A DNA stretch of 64,000 bases from Paenibacillus nasutitermitis (GCF_014641075.1 NZ_BMHP01000002.1:1550001-1614000); one strand, 5' to 3'; shown: positions 16,671 through 25,447, numbered from the stretch's first letter. Made by a program: numbers and translations. Notes: generated by a model from the sequence alone, not told the origin.

Positions 16671-17837
16671 ATGACGAAAGCGCGGCACCCGGTATATCTT
16701 GGAATCATGGTCAGCCGATGGTCCGCCCGTGAAGGGGAACGTGCGAACCCTCCTCCTCTACAGATGCCAGAAGACTTGTTTTGCAGGCAATTGTGCAGAA
16801 TCGGCCGCAAACTTGGCATCGACGTCTATTTGTTTGATGCTTCAGGCTCACCGGATGCCAGCGGGATTACCGGTTATGCGCTGGGACAGAAGGAGTGGCT
16901 GAAAACCCGCTTGCCGCTGCCGGATATCGTTTACGATCGAACCCTGTGCACAAGCGCGAAACAGCTCCAACTGCGCGCACGGTTATTATCCGATTTGAAG
17001 CAAAACCATCCTTTCATCCTGATGAATGGCTCGCTGCCGGATAAATGGAACGTTCATACCCTTCTTCAGCAGGATGGGCAGCTCCGCCCCTTTCTTGTGC
17101 CCACCGTACGCTACGAAGGGACACAAACGCTGACGGCACTTGACCAGTTGCAAACCTATGGACTGTTTCTCAAGCCCGCTGCAGGGACTCATGGCAAAGG
17201 CGCCATTCATCTGTTTCCTTCCAGCTCCGGTTATGAGCTTACAGGACGCGACCGCTGCAACAATACCATCGCTTTCCAGTTTCATCAGCTGCAGGAGGCT
17301 GAGCAATGGCTCCAGCGCTTCACCTTCGGTATCCCTTATCTCGTACAGCCATACTTGCGCCTGACAGGGGAAAACGGCCGGCCGTTTGATGTCAGAGCGC
17401 TGATTCAGAAGAACAGCGCCGGTCGCTGGTCTTTCACCGGAGCGGCGCTTCGCGAAGGAGGGGAGGGCAGTGTTACGTCCAACCTCCATGGAGGCGGCCG
17501 TGCTGTTATGGCCAGCGAATCGTTAACCGTGCGTTTTGGAAAATCCGCTTCCGACTCTCTGCTTGCACAAATTCGCCGGATCAGCGAGCGAGCCGCGCAT
17601 CGATTGGAGCAGCACTGCGGGCGGCTGGCTGAAATCGGCTTTGACTTTGGCATTGAGCCGGATGGCAGATTGTGGCTGCTCGAAGCAAATGCGAAGCCGG
17701 GCCGCTTGGCATTCGCAGGCGACAGCCGTGCAGCGTCAACTGCCGTACTCCAACCCCTTCGGTATGCCAGATGGCTGGCCGGCCGCCGGAATCCCGTTTT
17801 CAGTCCCGACAACCGCATTGCGCTCCAAACGCCATGA
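16671..17837 (+). CDS. YheC/YheD family ATP-grasp protein, paralog 2 (short form)
   Basis: 388 residues without the N-terminal beta domain: it begins almost at once with HPVYLGIMVSRW. ATP-grasp elements are LKPAAGTHGKGA (167-178), RPFDVRALIQKN (237-248), SVTSNLHGGG, and LLEANAKPGR (336-345). All the residues expected for nucleotide and metal binding appear to be kept. GGGGAG precedes the ATG at 16671, 21 bases after paralog 1. The short C-terminal tail after the last helix is poorly conserved. Confidence 0.9.
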   Translation: MTKARHPVYLGIMVSRWSAREGERANPPPLQMPEDLFCRQLCRIGRKLGIDVYLFDASGSPDASGITGYALGQKEWLKTRLPLPDIVYDRTLCTSAKQLQLRARLLSDLKQNHPFILMNGSLPDKWNVHTLLQQDGQLRPFLVPTVRYEGTQTLTALDQLQTYGLFLKPAAGTHGKGAIHLFPSSSGYELTGRDRCNNTIAFQFHQLQEAEQWLQRFTFGIPYLVQPYLRLTGENGRPFDVRALIQKNSAGRWSFTGAALREGGEGSVTSNLHGGGRAVMASESLTVRFGKSASDSLLAQIRRISERAAHRLEQHCGRLAEIGFDFGIEPDGRLWLLEANAKPGRLAFAGDSRAASTAVLQPLRYARWLAGRRNPVFSPDNRIALQTP

Positions 17838-17898
17838 CACTGCCGCCAGTAGTACCTATTGAGGCAATCCAAAGGATATACGTCCAGGAGGTTCATCC

Positions 17899-19272
17899 AT
17901 GAGTTTGACTTCGTGCCATGTACATTTCTCACCGCAAAGCGAGAGAATCGTCTACTTGTCGAGCTCGCTCCTCAAAACGCTGAAGCTGGCCGGCAAAAAA
18001 TCGGTCCATCTGAAGCTTGGCAAAGAAACGATTACCGCAGCCATCAGGACTATAAACCGGCGGGGTTCTCATCTGTATTTGTCCGCCGGCGTCCGAAATA
18101 CGATCCGCGTCCCAAAGACCGGAACCATATCACTGCTTCAAGAAACTGACAATGAAGTACAGCTTGGGCCGCTGATCGGCATTTTAACCGACTCGGAGCT
18201 CCGTTCTTCCAACTCGCCGTTTGGTGCGCGGACCGGCTATATCCGCCAGCTGATACGAATGGGAGAACAAAAGGCTTACTTTTTTGCTTTTACGCCGCGT
18301 GACATTAACTGGGAGCAGGAGAAGGTGAACGGCTATTTTCTGAACAGCCAGGGCGGGTGGTATCGCAAAATTGTCTCGCTGCCGGATGTCGTCTATAACC
18401 GTCTTCCAAGCAGGAGAGCGGAAACCACTTCGACGATCACTTCCCTTCGCGAGCGTTTTATCCGTAAGCAAATACCTTTTTTTAACTGGAGCTTCTTCAA
18501 CAAATCCGATGTGTATAAGCTTCTTGACCAGGATGTTGAGGCATTGGCCCATTTGCCTGAATCGGTAAATAACCCACGGCCCGATAAAATAAAAGAAATG
18601 CTGGAAAAGCATCAGTTTATTTATTACAAACCGACAGCAGGCAGTCTGGGTATCGGCATTTACAGACTGACCTACAATCCCAAGCGGGGGTACTTCGCCA
18701 GGTACCGGCGCAACAACACCAATGTCCTGCTCCGTTTTACAAACTTTAACAGTTTGATGCGCATGCTGCAGGCGCGCCATCGCAGCGGTCTGGAACGTTA
18801 TGTCTGTCAGCAGGGCGTTCGTCTGATTGAAATCGACGGCTGTCCGATTGATTTCCGTTTTCATATGCACAAGAACGGAAACAACGATTGGGTTCCGGTC
18901 GGCATTGGCGCCAAAAAAGCCGGCCGCGGCAGTGTAACCACCCATATCAAAAACGGCGGTTCGCTCCTGACGCCTGAACAGGCCCTTAGCAAAACCTTCG
19001 GCGATCAAGCCGATGAAATGTTACAGAAAGCGAAGAAGATTTCCATCAAACTGTCCGAAGCCATCGAACGCAACTTCCCCCATACATTGGGAGAGTTAGG
19101 TCTTGATCTGGGGATCGACAAAAATGGCGAGGTATGGATGTTTGAAGCGAATGCGAAGCCGGGCCGCTCGATCTTCAGCCACCCCGCTCTGCGTTCTGAA
19201 GGGCGCGCCTCCCTCGCTCACATTCTGGATCACTGCATGTATCTCAGTAAATTCCGCAGGGGGAATGGCTGA
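17899..19272 (+). CDS. YheC/YheD family ATP-grasp protein, paralog 3 (long form, altered glycine loop)
   Basis: 457 residues with a beta-rich N-terminal domain (about 1-90) like paralog 1, then LGPLIGILTDSE. The glycine loop reads YKPTAGSLGIGI (243-254): the Lys or Arg found before the last Gly-Ile/Ala in the other four copies is Ile here. The segment corresponding to DFRALVQKN is DFRFHMHKN. The metal-binding end MFEANAKPGR (414-423) is intact. So the fold is kept but nucleotide or substrate handling may differ. CAGGAGG precedes the ATG. Its stop overlaps the start of paralog 4 by one base (TGATG). Confidence 0.9.
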   Translation: MSLTSCHVHFSPQSERIVYLSSSLLKTLKLAGKKSVHLKLGKETITAAIRTINRRGSHLYLSAGVRNTIRVPKTGTISLLQETDNEVQLGPLIGILTDSELRSSNSPFGARTGYIRQLIRMGEQKAYFFAFTPRDINWEQEKVNGYFLNSQGGWYRKIVSLPDVVYNRLPSRRAETTSTITSLRERFIRKQIPFFNWSFFNKSDVYKLLDQDVEALAHLPESVNNPRPDKIKEMLEKHQFIYYKPTAGSLGIGIYRLTYNPKRGYFARYRRNNTNVLLRFTNFNSLMRMLQARHRSGLERYVCQQGVRLIEIDGCPIDFRFHMHKNGNNDWVPVGIGAKKAGRGSVTTHIKNGGSLLTPEQALSKTFGDQADEMLQKAKKISIKLSEAIERNFPHTLGELGLDLGIDKNGEVWMFEANAKPGRSIFSHPALRSEGRASLAHILDHCMYLSKFRRGNG

Positions 19273-20426
19273 TGGATGGCGCTCTCCAGGATCATTCAGC
19301 AGTAATAGCTGTTCAAAACAAACGGCCGGTTCTGGCCATCCTCACCATCGGGGATGACATTCAACTGTTTCGGGGCAACCGCAACAATTTTGCTGACCTG
19401 ATTCTGGCCGGGCGCGAGCAGGGCTTCATCGTCTATGTACTGACGGTGAACCAGCTCAAGCTGACGCGCAATGTTTTGAACGGATTTATCTATGAGCCGG
19501 GAACGGACTGCTGGGTTAAGCAGAAGCTTCCCTTTCCTGACCTGATCTATAACCGCATTCCTCTGAGGGAGGATGAACTGCTTCCGGAGGTCAGACGCAA
19601 AATTGCCGCCTGCATGCGGAGTCCACGCATCATTTTGTTTAATCCTGCTTTCTTTAACAAATGGAGTCTATTCAAGTGGCTGCGGAATTCGCAATCCACC
19701 AAACCTTTTATTCCGACTACCAGGCGCATGCTCTCCCAGGAAGGTCTGGGCAGAATGATGCTGAAGCATAAATATCTTTATCTCAAGCCCATAAGCGGCA
19801 AAGCAGGCAAGGGAATTATGACCATTCTCGTCCGGTCCGAGAAATCCTCCCCTTACCGGCTCAGAATTCAGGGAGACAAGAAAAGCATAACCTATCATTG
19901 CAGCACGCTTGGCAATCTATGGCTGAAGGTCAGGAAGGAATGCTCCGGTGAGCGGTATATTGCCCAGCAAGGCATCAAGCTGGCAGCCATCAATGACCGT
20001 TCGTTTGATTTGAGAGCACTTATCCAGAAGAATCAGCGCGGTCAATGGGATATATCGGGCATCGGTGCACGGGTGGCCGGATCGTCCAGCATTACCACGC
20101 ATGTTCCCCGTGGCGGCAGTATTGATGATCCCGAAAGGCTGCTTGTCAGCGCATTTGGACCAGAAGAGGCGCGTAAACTAATGAGTAAGACGCGCTCGAC
20201 TGCCCTCTTGATCGCCCGTCAGATTGAGCGCGGATCCGGCCACCGTCTTGTGGAGATGTCTATGGATCTGGGTGTCGATCAGGAGGGGGGGATCTGGTTT
20301 TTCGAAGCCAACTCAAAACCGATGAAGTTTGATGAGCCGGATATCCGCAAGCGCTCGCTTGACCGCATTTTTCAATACAGCCGTTACCTGCTTCGGACCA
20401 AAGGGAAAATACCGGCTGCCGACTGA
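19272..20426 (+). CDS. YheC/YheD family ATP-grasp protein, paralog 4 (short form)
   Basis: 384 residues. A 17-residue leader precedes RPVLAILTIGDD, the start of the shared fold. ATP-grasp elements are LKPISGKAGKGI (171-182), RSFDLRALIQKN (243-254), SITTHVPRGG and FFEANSKP (343-350). The ATG shares one base with the stop of paralog 3, so translation is probably coupled. After its stop come two small hairpins before the GNAT gene. Confidence 0.9.
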   Translation: MDGALQDHSAVIAVQNKRPVLAILTIGDDIQLFRGNRNNFADLILAGREQGFIVYVLTVNQLKLTRNVLNGFIYEPGTDCWVKQKLPFPDLIYNRIPLREDELLPEVRRKIAACMRSPRIILFNPAFFNKWSLFKWLRNSQSTKPFIPTTRRMLSQEGLGRMMLKHKYLYLKPISGKAGKGIMTILVRSEKSSPYRLRIQGDKKSITYHCSTLGNLWLKVRKECSGERYIAQQGIKLAAINDRSFDLRALIQKNQRGQWDISGIGARVAGSSSITTHVPRGGSIDDPERLLVSAFGPEEARKLMSKTRSTALLIARQIERGSGHRLVEMSMDLGVDQEGGIWFFEANSKPMKFDEPDIRKRSLDRIFQYSRYLLRTKGKIPAAD

Positions 20427-20493
20427 GTTTTCTTCCGAAAGCTCTTAAGCGGATGCTTCCGAGGTGAGTTTTCTACAGAAAACTCTTAAGAGG
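20425..20493 (+). repeat. two copies of a 28-base hairpin element between paralog 4 and the GNAT gene
   Basis: Two similar 28-base blocks at 20425 and 20466 (offset 41). The second contains GAGTTTTCTACAGAAAACTC, a 9-bp stem with a two-base loop, then CTCTTAAGAG; the first is an imperfect copy that begins inside the stop codon of paralog 4. The GNAT ribosome site AGAGGTGA overlaps the second copy. Confidence 0.75.
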
Positions 20494-20499
20494 TGATCT

Positions 20500-21015
20500 A
20501 TGCAAATCAGACGTCTTTCACCTGAAGAATGGATCAGAATGAAGGGAACCATAATTACTTTTGCCTTGCGATACGGCGCTCAACGATTGTCTGCCGCAGG
20601 TCTGCATAAGCTTCGCCATCTTTCTCCTGAAGCATTAGGGCTGCCCGTAAGTCAATTAGAGCCATGGATTGCTTCTGGAGCTCCCATAACAGCTGCAGCC
20701 CCCCTGGAAGACAACTGGAGCGACAAGGAGCCTGCTGCTGTTGTCATCGCCCTGGAAGGCGGCAAACTTGCCGCCTTTGCTTTTGCCGCCGATGCGGGAA
20801 AACAGGCTTGTCTGGTGGTTGTTCATCCGCGGGAGCGGGGGAAGCGGCTTGGGAGCAAGTTAATGAATGAGCTTCACCGGTATTTTGGCAGCCTTGTTTG
20901 CAGCGTAGCCGCAGACAATACCGCCAGCATGAAGATGTGCTTCCATGCTGGAATGAAAGCGGCCGGTCTGTTCACTGGTCCCACCGGGAAACCAACGCTT
21001 CGATTTGAATGCTAG
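20500..21015 (+). CDS. GNAT family N-acetyltransferase
   Basis: 171 residues. The C-terminal half has the GNAT acetyl-CoA site: LVVVHPRERGKRLGSKLM (about 105-122), a beta strand followed by the R/Q-x-x-G-x-G/A-type loop. Then comes VAADNTASMKMCFHAGM, the usual Asn and following helix. The N-terminal half is less conserved. It sits inside the ATP-grasp run and overlaps the ribosome site of paralog 5, so it is very likely co-expressed. By context it may acetylate an amine of the cassette product or an amino acid precursor; that is inference. AGAGGTGA precedes the ATG. Confidence 0.88.
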   Translation: MQIRRLSPEEWIRMKGTIITFALRYGAQRLSAAGLHKLRHLSPEALGLPVSQLEPWIASGAPITAAAPLEDNWSDKEPAAVVIALEGGKLAAFAFAADAGKQACLVVVHPRERGKRLGSKLMNELHRYFGSLVCSVAADNTASMKMCFHAGMKAAGLFTGPTGKPTLRFEC

Positions 21016-21026
21016 GAGGAGTCCGC

Positions 21027-22172
21027 ATGGGCCAGCCCGTGCTTGGCATATTAACGCTTTACCTGAATGACAATGGCCTGCTTGAGGAAAAGCAGGTTTA
21101 CCAGAAAATGACCGCAGCCGGCCGTCGGATCGGGCTTGAAGTATTTGTCTTCACCCCTCAGGACGTCAATTACAAACAGAACCGGATTTTTGCCCATATC
21201 TTCGATGCCTCCAAAAAAACCTGGACCCGCAAATGGCGTTCCTTTCCCCATATGATCTATGACCGCTGCCGCATACAGCGCGGCCACCGTTTTGAGCAGC
21301 TGGGCAAGTTCCGGAAGCAGTACGGTCATTTGACCTTCCTTAACCGGGTGCTGCGCAACAAGTGGACAGTGTACCGGACAATGCGCAAAGAGGAGCCTTA
21401 CCGTCCCCACCTGCCGCTGACCCGTTTGTATGAAGGCCAGAGCGATCTGAGCGAAATGATCAAAAAGTATCCGCTCATTTATTTAAAACCGATCAACGGC
21501 ACCGGGGGCCGCGGGATTCTGCGCATCGAGAAACAGAAGGGTGGCACCTATCTGATTCAAGGCCGTGATCAGTCGCGCCGCATCATCAGCCCGCAGCGAG
21601 TGCCGCTCGCCGGCTTGCATGGCAGACTGGCCGGGTGGAATCTGAAAGGGAACCGCTACCTGGTACAGCAGGGCATCCAGCTCAAGCTGCCGAATGGACG
21701 CGTTCACGATTACCGGATGCTTGTCCAGAAGAACGGCAGCGGGGCATGGGAAGTTACCGGCTGTGCGGGACGGATTGGCGCCTCCGGAAGCATCACCTCC
21801 AATTTGCATGGCGGGGGGCAGGCGATCACGATGAGCAAGCTGCTGCGCCAATGGATTGCGAGCGAAGATACCGTCCTGAAGGTGACCGCAAAAGCGGAAG
21901 AGCTCGGCGTCCAGATTGCCGCGTTTCTGGAGGAGTCCTACGGCAGACTGTGTGAACTTGCGCTGGATCTGGCGATCGACAGAAAAGGGCAGATTTGGCT
22001 GCTCGAGGTCAATCCAAAGCCGGCACGCGAAGTGTTTTTGCAGGCTGGAGAAAGGGATACCTACCGCCATGCCATTACGAGACCACTGGAGTACGCCATG
22101 TGGCTCTACGAACAAAAAAAACGGCGGAAAGAAAAGTCCGCCGTTCCATCCGCAACAAATCCCGGAACCTGA
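21027..22172 (+). CDS. YheC/YheD family ATP-grasp protein, paralog 5 (short form)
   Basis: 381 residues from the ATG at 21027, which follows AGGAGGA; a longer frame from 21009 lies inside the GNAT gene. ATP-grasp elements are LKPINGTGGRGI (153-164, Arg in place of Lys), RVHDYRMLVQKN (225-236), SITSNLHGGG and LLEVNPKP (325-332). Last gene of the cassette. Its stop codon lies in the loop of the terminator hairpin. Confidence 0.9.
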   Translation: MGQPVLGILTLYLNDNGLLEEKQVYQKMTAAGRRIGLEVFVFTPQDVNYKQNRIFAHIFDASKKTWTRKWRSFPHMIYDRCRIQRGHRFEQLGKFRKQYGHLTFLNRVLRNKWTVYRTMRKEEPYRPHLPLTRLYEGQSDLSEMIKKYPLIYLKPINGTGGRGILRIEKQKGGTYLIQGRDQSRRIISPQRVPLAGLHGRLAGWNLKGNRYLVQQGIQLKLPNGRVHDYRMLVQKNGSGAWEVTGCAGRIGASGSITSNLHGGGQAITMSKLLRQWIASEDTVLKVTAKAEELGVQIAAFLEESYGRLCELALDLAIDRKGQIWLLEVNPKPAREVFLQAGERDTYRHAITRPLEYAMWLYEQKKRRKEKSAVPSATNPGT

Positions 22173-22194
22173 AACATTCCGGGATTTTGTTTTT
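22158..22194 (+). terminator. intrinsic terminator of the ATP-grasp cassette
   Basis: Perfect 10-bp stem AATCCCGGAA / TTCCGGGATT with a nine-base loop, followed by TTGTTTTT. The stop codon of paralog 5 (22170-22172) is inside the loop. Confidence 0.88.
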
Positions 22195-22218
22195 GATGGG
22201 TATGTGTTGTCCTGCAGA

Positions 22219-22923
22219 TTAGCCTGCACCTTGAAGGGAATCCGCCCGACTGACAAGATCCAGCAGCTCGCGGAAGTCTCCGATGAGCCGATCCGCCCCG
22301 TCCAGCTCTTCCTTGCGGCCATATACGGCATACGCGCATCCAATCACGCCAAGTCCATTGCCTTTGCCCGCTTCGACATCGGATGAGCGGTCCCCAATCA
22401 TCCAGGCATATTCCAAATTATAGTCCTTCAGGAGCCGGGCAACCAGATCTACTTTTGTTGAGGTTTCATATTCGCCGGCGCTGTACAAGCCTTCGAACAG
22501 CTCCGAAAGGGATTTCAGCCGGACAATCTCCTTGACATACCGTTCCAGACCGTTGCTGGCGACAAACAGCTTGTAGCCGCTTGCCTTCAGCTGCCGCAAT
22601 GTCGTTTCCACATGGGGGTAAAGAGAACCCTCGCCAGCTTCCAGCCCTTCGACTTCATATTCCAGCATCAGCACATCGGCGCGCTTTCTTGCAGCCTCCG
22701 AGCTGTTAGGCATGATTGTTCTCCAAATATCCTCCAGCAGCATGCCCAAGCATCCGAGCAGCTTCTCTACCGGGGGCGTCGGCTCCAGGTATAGCCCCTC
22801 TTCCCGCAGCGTCCGGAATATCCGCTCATGAACGCCCGACAAGAGGGTATCGGTTTCAAACAAGGTGCCATCCATATCGAAAATAAGAGCTTGAGGTTTT
22901 CGTAAACGATTCTCGTTATGCAA
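22219..22923 (-). CDS. HAD family hydrolase (phosphoglycolate phosphatase-like)
   Basis: 234 residues with all four HAD motifs: FDMDGTLF (motif I, nucleophile Asp), VASNG (motif II), a conserved Lys (TKVDLVARLLK) and IGDRSSDVEAG (motif IV). The helical cap between motifs I and II is of the size seen in phosphoglycolate phosphatase and beta-phosphoglucomutase relatives. The substrate cannot be told. Translation appears to begin at a TTG (22923) with GGGGAG ten bases upstream, since no suitable ATG precedes motif I. It is convergent with the ATP-grasp cassette and not part of it. Confidence 0.85.
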   Translation of the reverse strand: MHNENRLRKPQALIFDMDGTLFETDTLLSGVHERIFRTLREEGLYLEPTPPVEKLLGCLGMLLEDIWRTIMPNSSEAARKRADVLMLEYEVEGLEAGEGSLYPHVETTLRQLKASGYKLFVASNGLERYVKEIVRLKSLSELFEGLYSAGEYETSTKVDLVARLLKDYNLEYAWMIGDRSSDVEAGKGNGLGVIGCAYAVYGRKEELDGADRLIGDFRELLDLVSRADSLQGAG

Positions 22924-23012
22924 CTTCCTTCTTCTCCCCTTCCAAGTCTTCCATTATGATAATGGAAGCCGCTTGTTCGCGCAACCTCGGAACAGGGACT
23001 CATCCACCTTCT

Positions 23013-24173
23013 CTACCATTTTGCAGGATCAATATCCTTTGGTTTTAGTCCCGACCAAATATTGGGAATATCCACACTTTCGGGATGCTCAAAAACAAGA
23101 AAGGCTGTCGGCAAATAACGTTCGCCATGTTCGGAGGAGGGCTTGTTCATGATTTCATTGTCTTTGACAAGCACCGTTGAGGAACCCCCGTCCAGATTGG
23201 CCGCAATAACAGCTCCATGCTTGAGCATAATCTGCTGTACGTCATAAAGATTTGCTCCGATGCTGTGTCCTGGCTGCCTGCCGTCAATCACCAAAAACAT
23301 GATCGCGCCGTCCTCCCGCTGTCCCATCGCCGTGCGCGGCGCAATACCCCAGCCGTCTTTCGCATTCTTGATCAGGCCTTTGCCATTAACGATAATACGC
23401 GGCTGGAAGGAAACAGCCTCCTTAACGCCCATGGACTTGATCTCAGCCAATGAATATCGTCCTGCGACCATCTTGCCCTGTCCGTCGATCCCGACGATCT
23501 GCGTCGATTTCTTACCGCCCAAATCCTCGTAGTACACCTTCCCTTGCGAAATGACAAGTCCGATCGGTTGAAATCCGTTGCCTTTCCAGTTCGGATCGGC
23601 AAAACCGCCGCCGTTTACACCGGCAATCGCTCCCGTCCGTTTAACCATACTGGACACTTTTTCGCCTTTACCGCCTTTTGCAGGAACACCAAGACGGATT
23701 TTGGTAGGATCAGATACGGTCATCAAATAACCGCTGAAGCCGGTACCGGAAACTTTCTCGATCTCTACCAGCTGTTTTTCCTGGTCTGCAGCGGATTCCT
23801 CCGCCACCTCTGCAGCCGGAAGCTTGATCGTATGACTATCCCGTTCTTCACCCATCTCATTAAAACGGTTCTGGTATTCTTTCACCCGCTGGTCCAGAGC
23901 CTCCTGGCCGATAATGTATTTGGCCCAATGCCGGTGCTGGGTCGTAATCAGCGTATCCGCCATCAAAAAACGGAAGTTATTCCCGGATTCCGTCAAAAAC
24001 AACCAGCCCAAGCCGGCGATTCCCACCCAAAACGCGGTGAAAGTCACAAATAACATCCCTCTTGCAAAGCTATTCCTGCGCTTTTTGGGACGGCGGCGCG
24101 GCTTTGCAGATGAGCGGCGCGGTGCTTTTTTTCTATTTGACGAAGCTCTTGTCGTTGTTATTTTGGAGTCCAT
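23013..24173 (-). CDS. membrane-anchored phosphodiester glycosidase family protein
   Basis: 386 residues. A basic, Arg/Lys-rich N-terminus (residues 1-36) is followed by one membrane helix (about 40-62); the rest is extracellular. The catalytic-type domain matches the NAGPA (phosphodiester glycosidase) family: AGVNGGGFADPNWKGNG, GWGIAPRTAMGQREDG, VIDGRQPGHSIG and ANLDGGSSTVLV. Relatives act on phosphodiester-linked glycans or cell-wall polymers; the substrate here is unknown. GGAG lies 11 bases before the ATG. It is the single gene between the HAD gene and the cotJ operon. Confidence 0.88.
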   Translation of the reverse strand: MDSKITTTRASSNRKKAPRRSSAKPRRRPKKRRNSFARGMLFVTFTAFWVGIAGLGWLFLTESGNNFRFLMADTLITTQHRHWAKYIIGQEALDQRVKEYQNRFNEMGEERDSHTIKLPAAEVAEESAADQEKQLVEIEKVSGTGFSGYLMTVSDPTKIRLGVPAKGGKGEKVSSMVKRTGAIAGVNGGGFADPNWKGNGFQPIGLVISQGKVYYEDLGGKKSTQIVGIDGQGKMVAGRYSLAEIKSMGVKEAVSFQPRIIVNGKGLIKNAKDGWGIAPRTAMGQREDGAIMFLVIDGRQPGHSIGANLYDVQQIMLKHGAVIAANLDGGSSTVLVKDNEIMNKPSSEHGERYLPTAFLVFEHPESVDIPNIWSGLKPKDIDPAKW

Positions 24174-24475
24174 ATTAAGACCAATCTCCTCTTTTCCCTA
24201 CTATTGGATACTGCAATCATTGACGAAGCAAAGGAGAGAAAAGTTTTGACCCTGAATCAATTTTATCATTGCATATTCAGCTTAATGTTTTCACAATAGG
24301 TTGATTGTATAAATCCAAGTAAACTACACGTCGTGTAACTTAAGCGATTTTCCCTAATGATGAAATTGATTTCCTTTTAAACAAATGACTAAACCAGTGC
24401 TTGTCCTGCAAAAAAAACCTCCTCGTATTTAGGCTGCAATAATCCTGCATCTACAGGAATCGAGATATCAATGAA

Positions 24476-24507
24476 AAGAGAAACCGGTCGATGGACCGGT
24501 TTCTCTT
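24476..24507 (-). terminator. intrinsic terminator of the cotJABC operon
   Basis: Perfect 14-bp stem AAGAGAAACCGGTC / GACCGGTTTCTCTT with a four-base loop, 37 bases past the cotJC stop, then TTTT on the minus strand. The 300 bases from here to the phosphodiester glycosidase start show nothing I can name. Confidence 0.88.
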
Positions 24508-24544
24508 AGCTTCATGAGTATGACTTATTTTCTATATTCTCCGC

Positions 24545-25114
24545 TCAGTAGACCTTCTTCGTATCGCGGTCGAGCTTAATGATTTCTACCGCTTCCTTAA
24601 AGCGCATAGCATGAATGATTTCCCGTTCACGCAGAAACTTCAAGCTGTCCTGCAGATCCACATCATCCGTCATATCGATAATCCACTGGTATGTGGCGCG
24701 CGCTTTCTCCTCGGCTGCAATATCCTCGTACAAATCCGCCAGAGGATCGCCTTTCGCTGCGATATAGGCAGCTGTCCAGGGTACGCCCGATGCGTTGTTG
24801 TAGAACAGCGCGCTGTCATGGTTGGCAAAATGCGCACCCAGACCGGCTTCCTCCAACTGCTGGGGAGTGGCGTCCTTCGTCAGTTTGTAAATCATGGTCG
24901 CAATCATCTCAAGGTGGGCGAATTCCTCTGTACCGATGTCTGTCAGCAATCCGACTACTTTATCCGGTATTGTATATCTTTGATTCAGATATCGCAGCGC
25001 TGCGGATAATTCCCCATCGGCACCTCCGTATTGCTCAACGAGAAATCTTGCTACCCGCGGATCGCATTTGCTCACCCGAACCGGGTATTGAAGTTTTTTA
25101 TCATAAATCCACAT
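24545..25114 (-). CDS. cotJC: spore coat protein CotJC, manganese catalase family
   Basis: 189 residues, the usual length. It has the ferritin-like four-helix fold of manganese catalases, with metal-binding Glu and His in EEFAHLEMIATMIY and in the second half around EEKARATYQWI and REREIIHAMRFKEAVE. CotJC is a coat protein of the spore and may break down peroxide. The start MWIYDKKLQYPVRV is typical of the family and follows GGAGGG. Last gene of cotJABC. Confidence 0.95.
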   Translation of the reverse strand: MWIYDKKLQYPVRVSKCDPRVARFLVEQYGGADGELSAALRYLNQRYTIPDKVVGLLTDIGTEEFAHLEMIATMIYKLTKDATPQQLEEAGLGAHFANHDSALFYNNASGVPWTAAYIAAKGDPLADLYEDIAAEEKARATYQWIIDMTDDVDLQDSLKFLREREIIHAMRFKEAVEIIKLDRDTKKVY

Positions 25115-25178
25115 ACCAAACTTTCCCTCCTGTCCGGCTTCCTGTTATGGAATTTGCTAAAAGCTAGCTTATGGATAG

Positions 25179-25439
25179 TCAGACCTGCCACGGCCATGGG
25201 GTTTGCGACCACTGCCACGGATATTTGGAAAAGCTGTGACCGAATTGAAGCAAGGGACCGTACTGCATCTCAAATTCATGCGCGACATGCTGTCTTTGTT
25301 GGGCAAGCTGGTTGAACTGCTGAAGAATCTGCATATCGTTGGGATGGGTGTCCAGGAACAGGGTTAGTTCAACCAGAGCAAAATCCAGCTGCTGCAGCTC
25401 AAGCAGCTTGCTGTAATAATTTTCATCAAGCTTATCCAT
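25179..25439 (-). CDS. cotJB: spore coat protein CotJB
   Basis: 86 residues starting MDKLDENYYSKLLELQQLDF, the family N-terminus, with the conserved LDTHPNDMQILQQFN and a Trp/Pro-rich tail (YPWQWSQTPWPWQV). CotJB is needed with CotJA for assembly of CotJC in the coat. The ATG at 25439 is chosen for conservation; GGGGAG is 12 bases away. The longer upstream frame overlaps cotJA. Confidence 0.92.
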   Translation of the reverse strand: MDKLDENYYSKLLELQQLDFALVELTLFLDTHPNDMQILQQFNQLAQQRQHVAHEFEMQYGPLLQFGHSFSKYPWQWSQTPWPWQV

Positions 25440-25447
25440 GGCTAACG

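Noticed and set aside
18184-19008. 274-residue frame antisense to the third ATP-grasp gene
   Set aside because: Shadow of the conserved gene; the same kind of frame occurs opposite the other paralogs.
20500-21015. The GNAT gene as a chance insertion unrelated to the ATP-grasp run
   Set aside because: Same strand, tight spacing on its 3' side and a ribosome site of paralog 5 overlapping its end argue for membership of the cassette.
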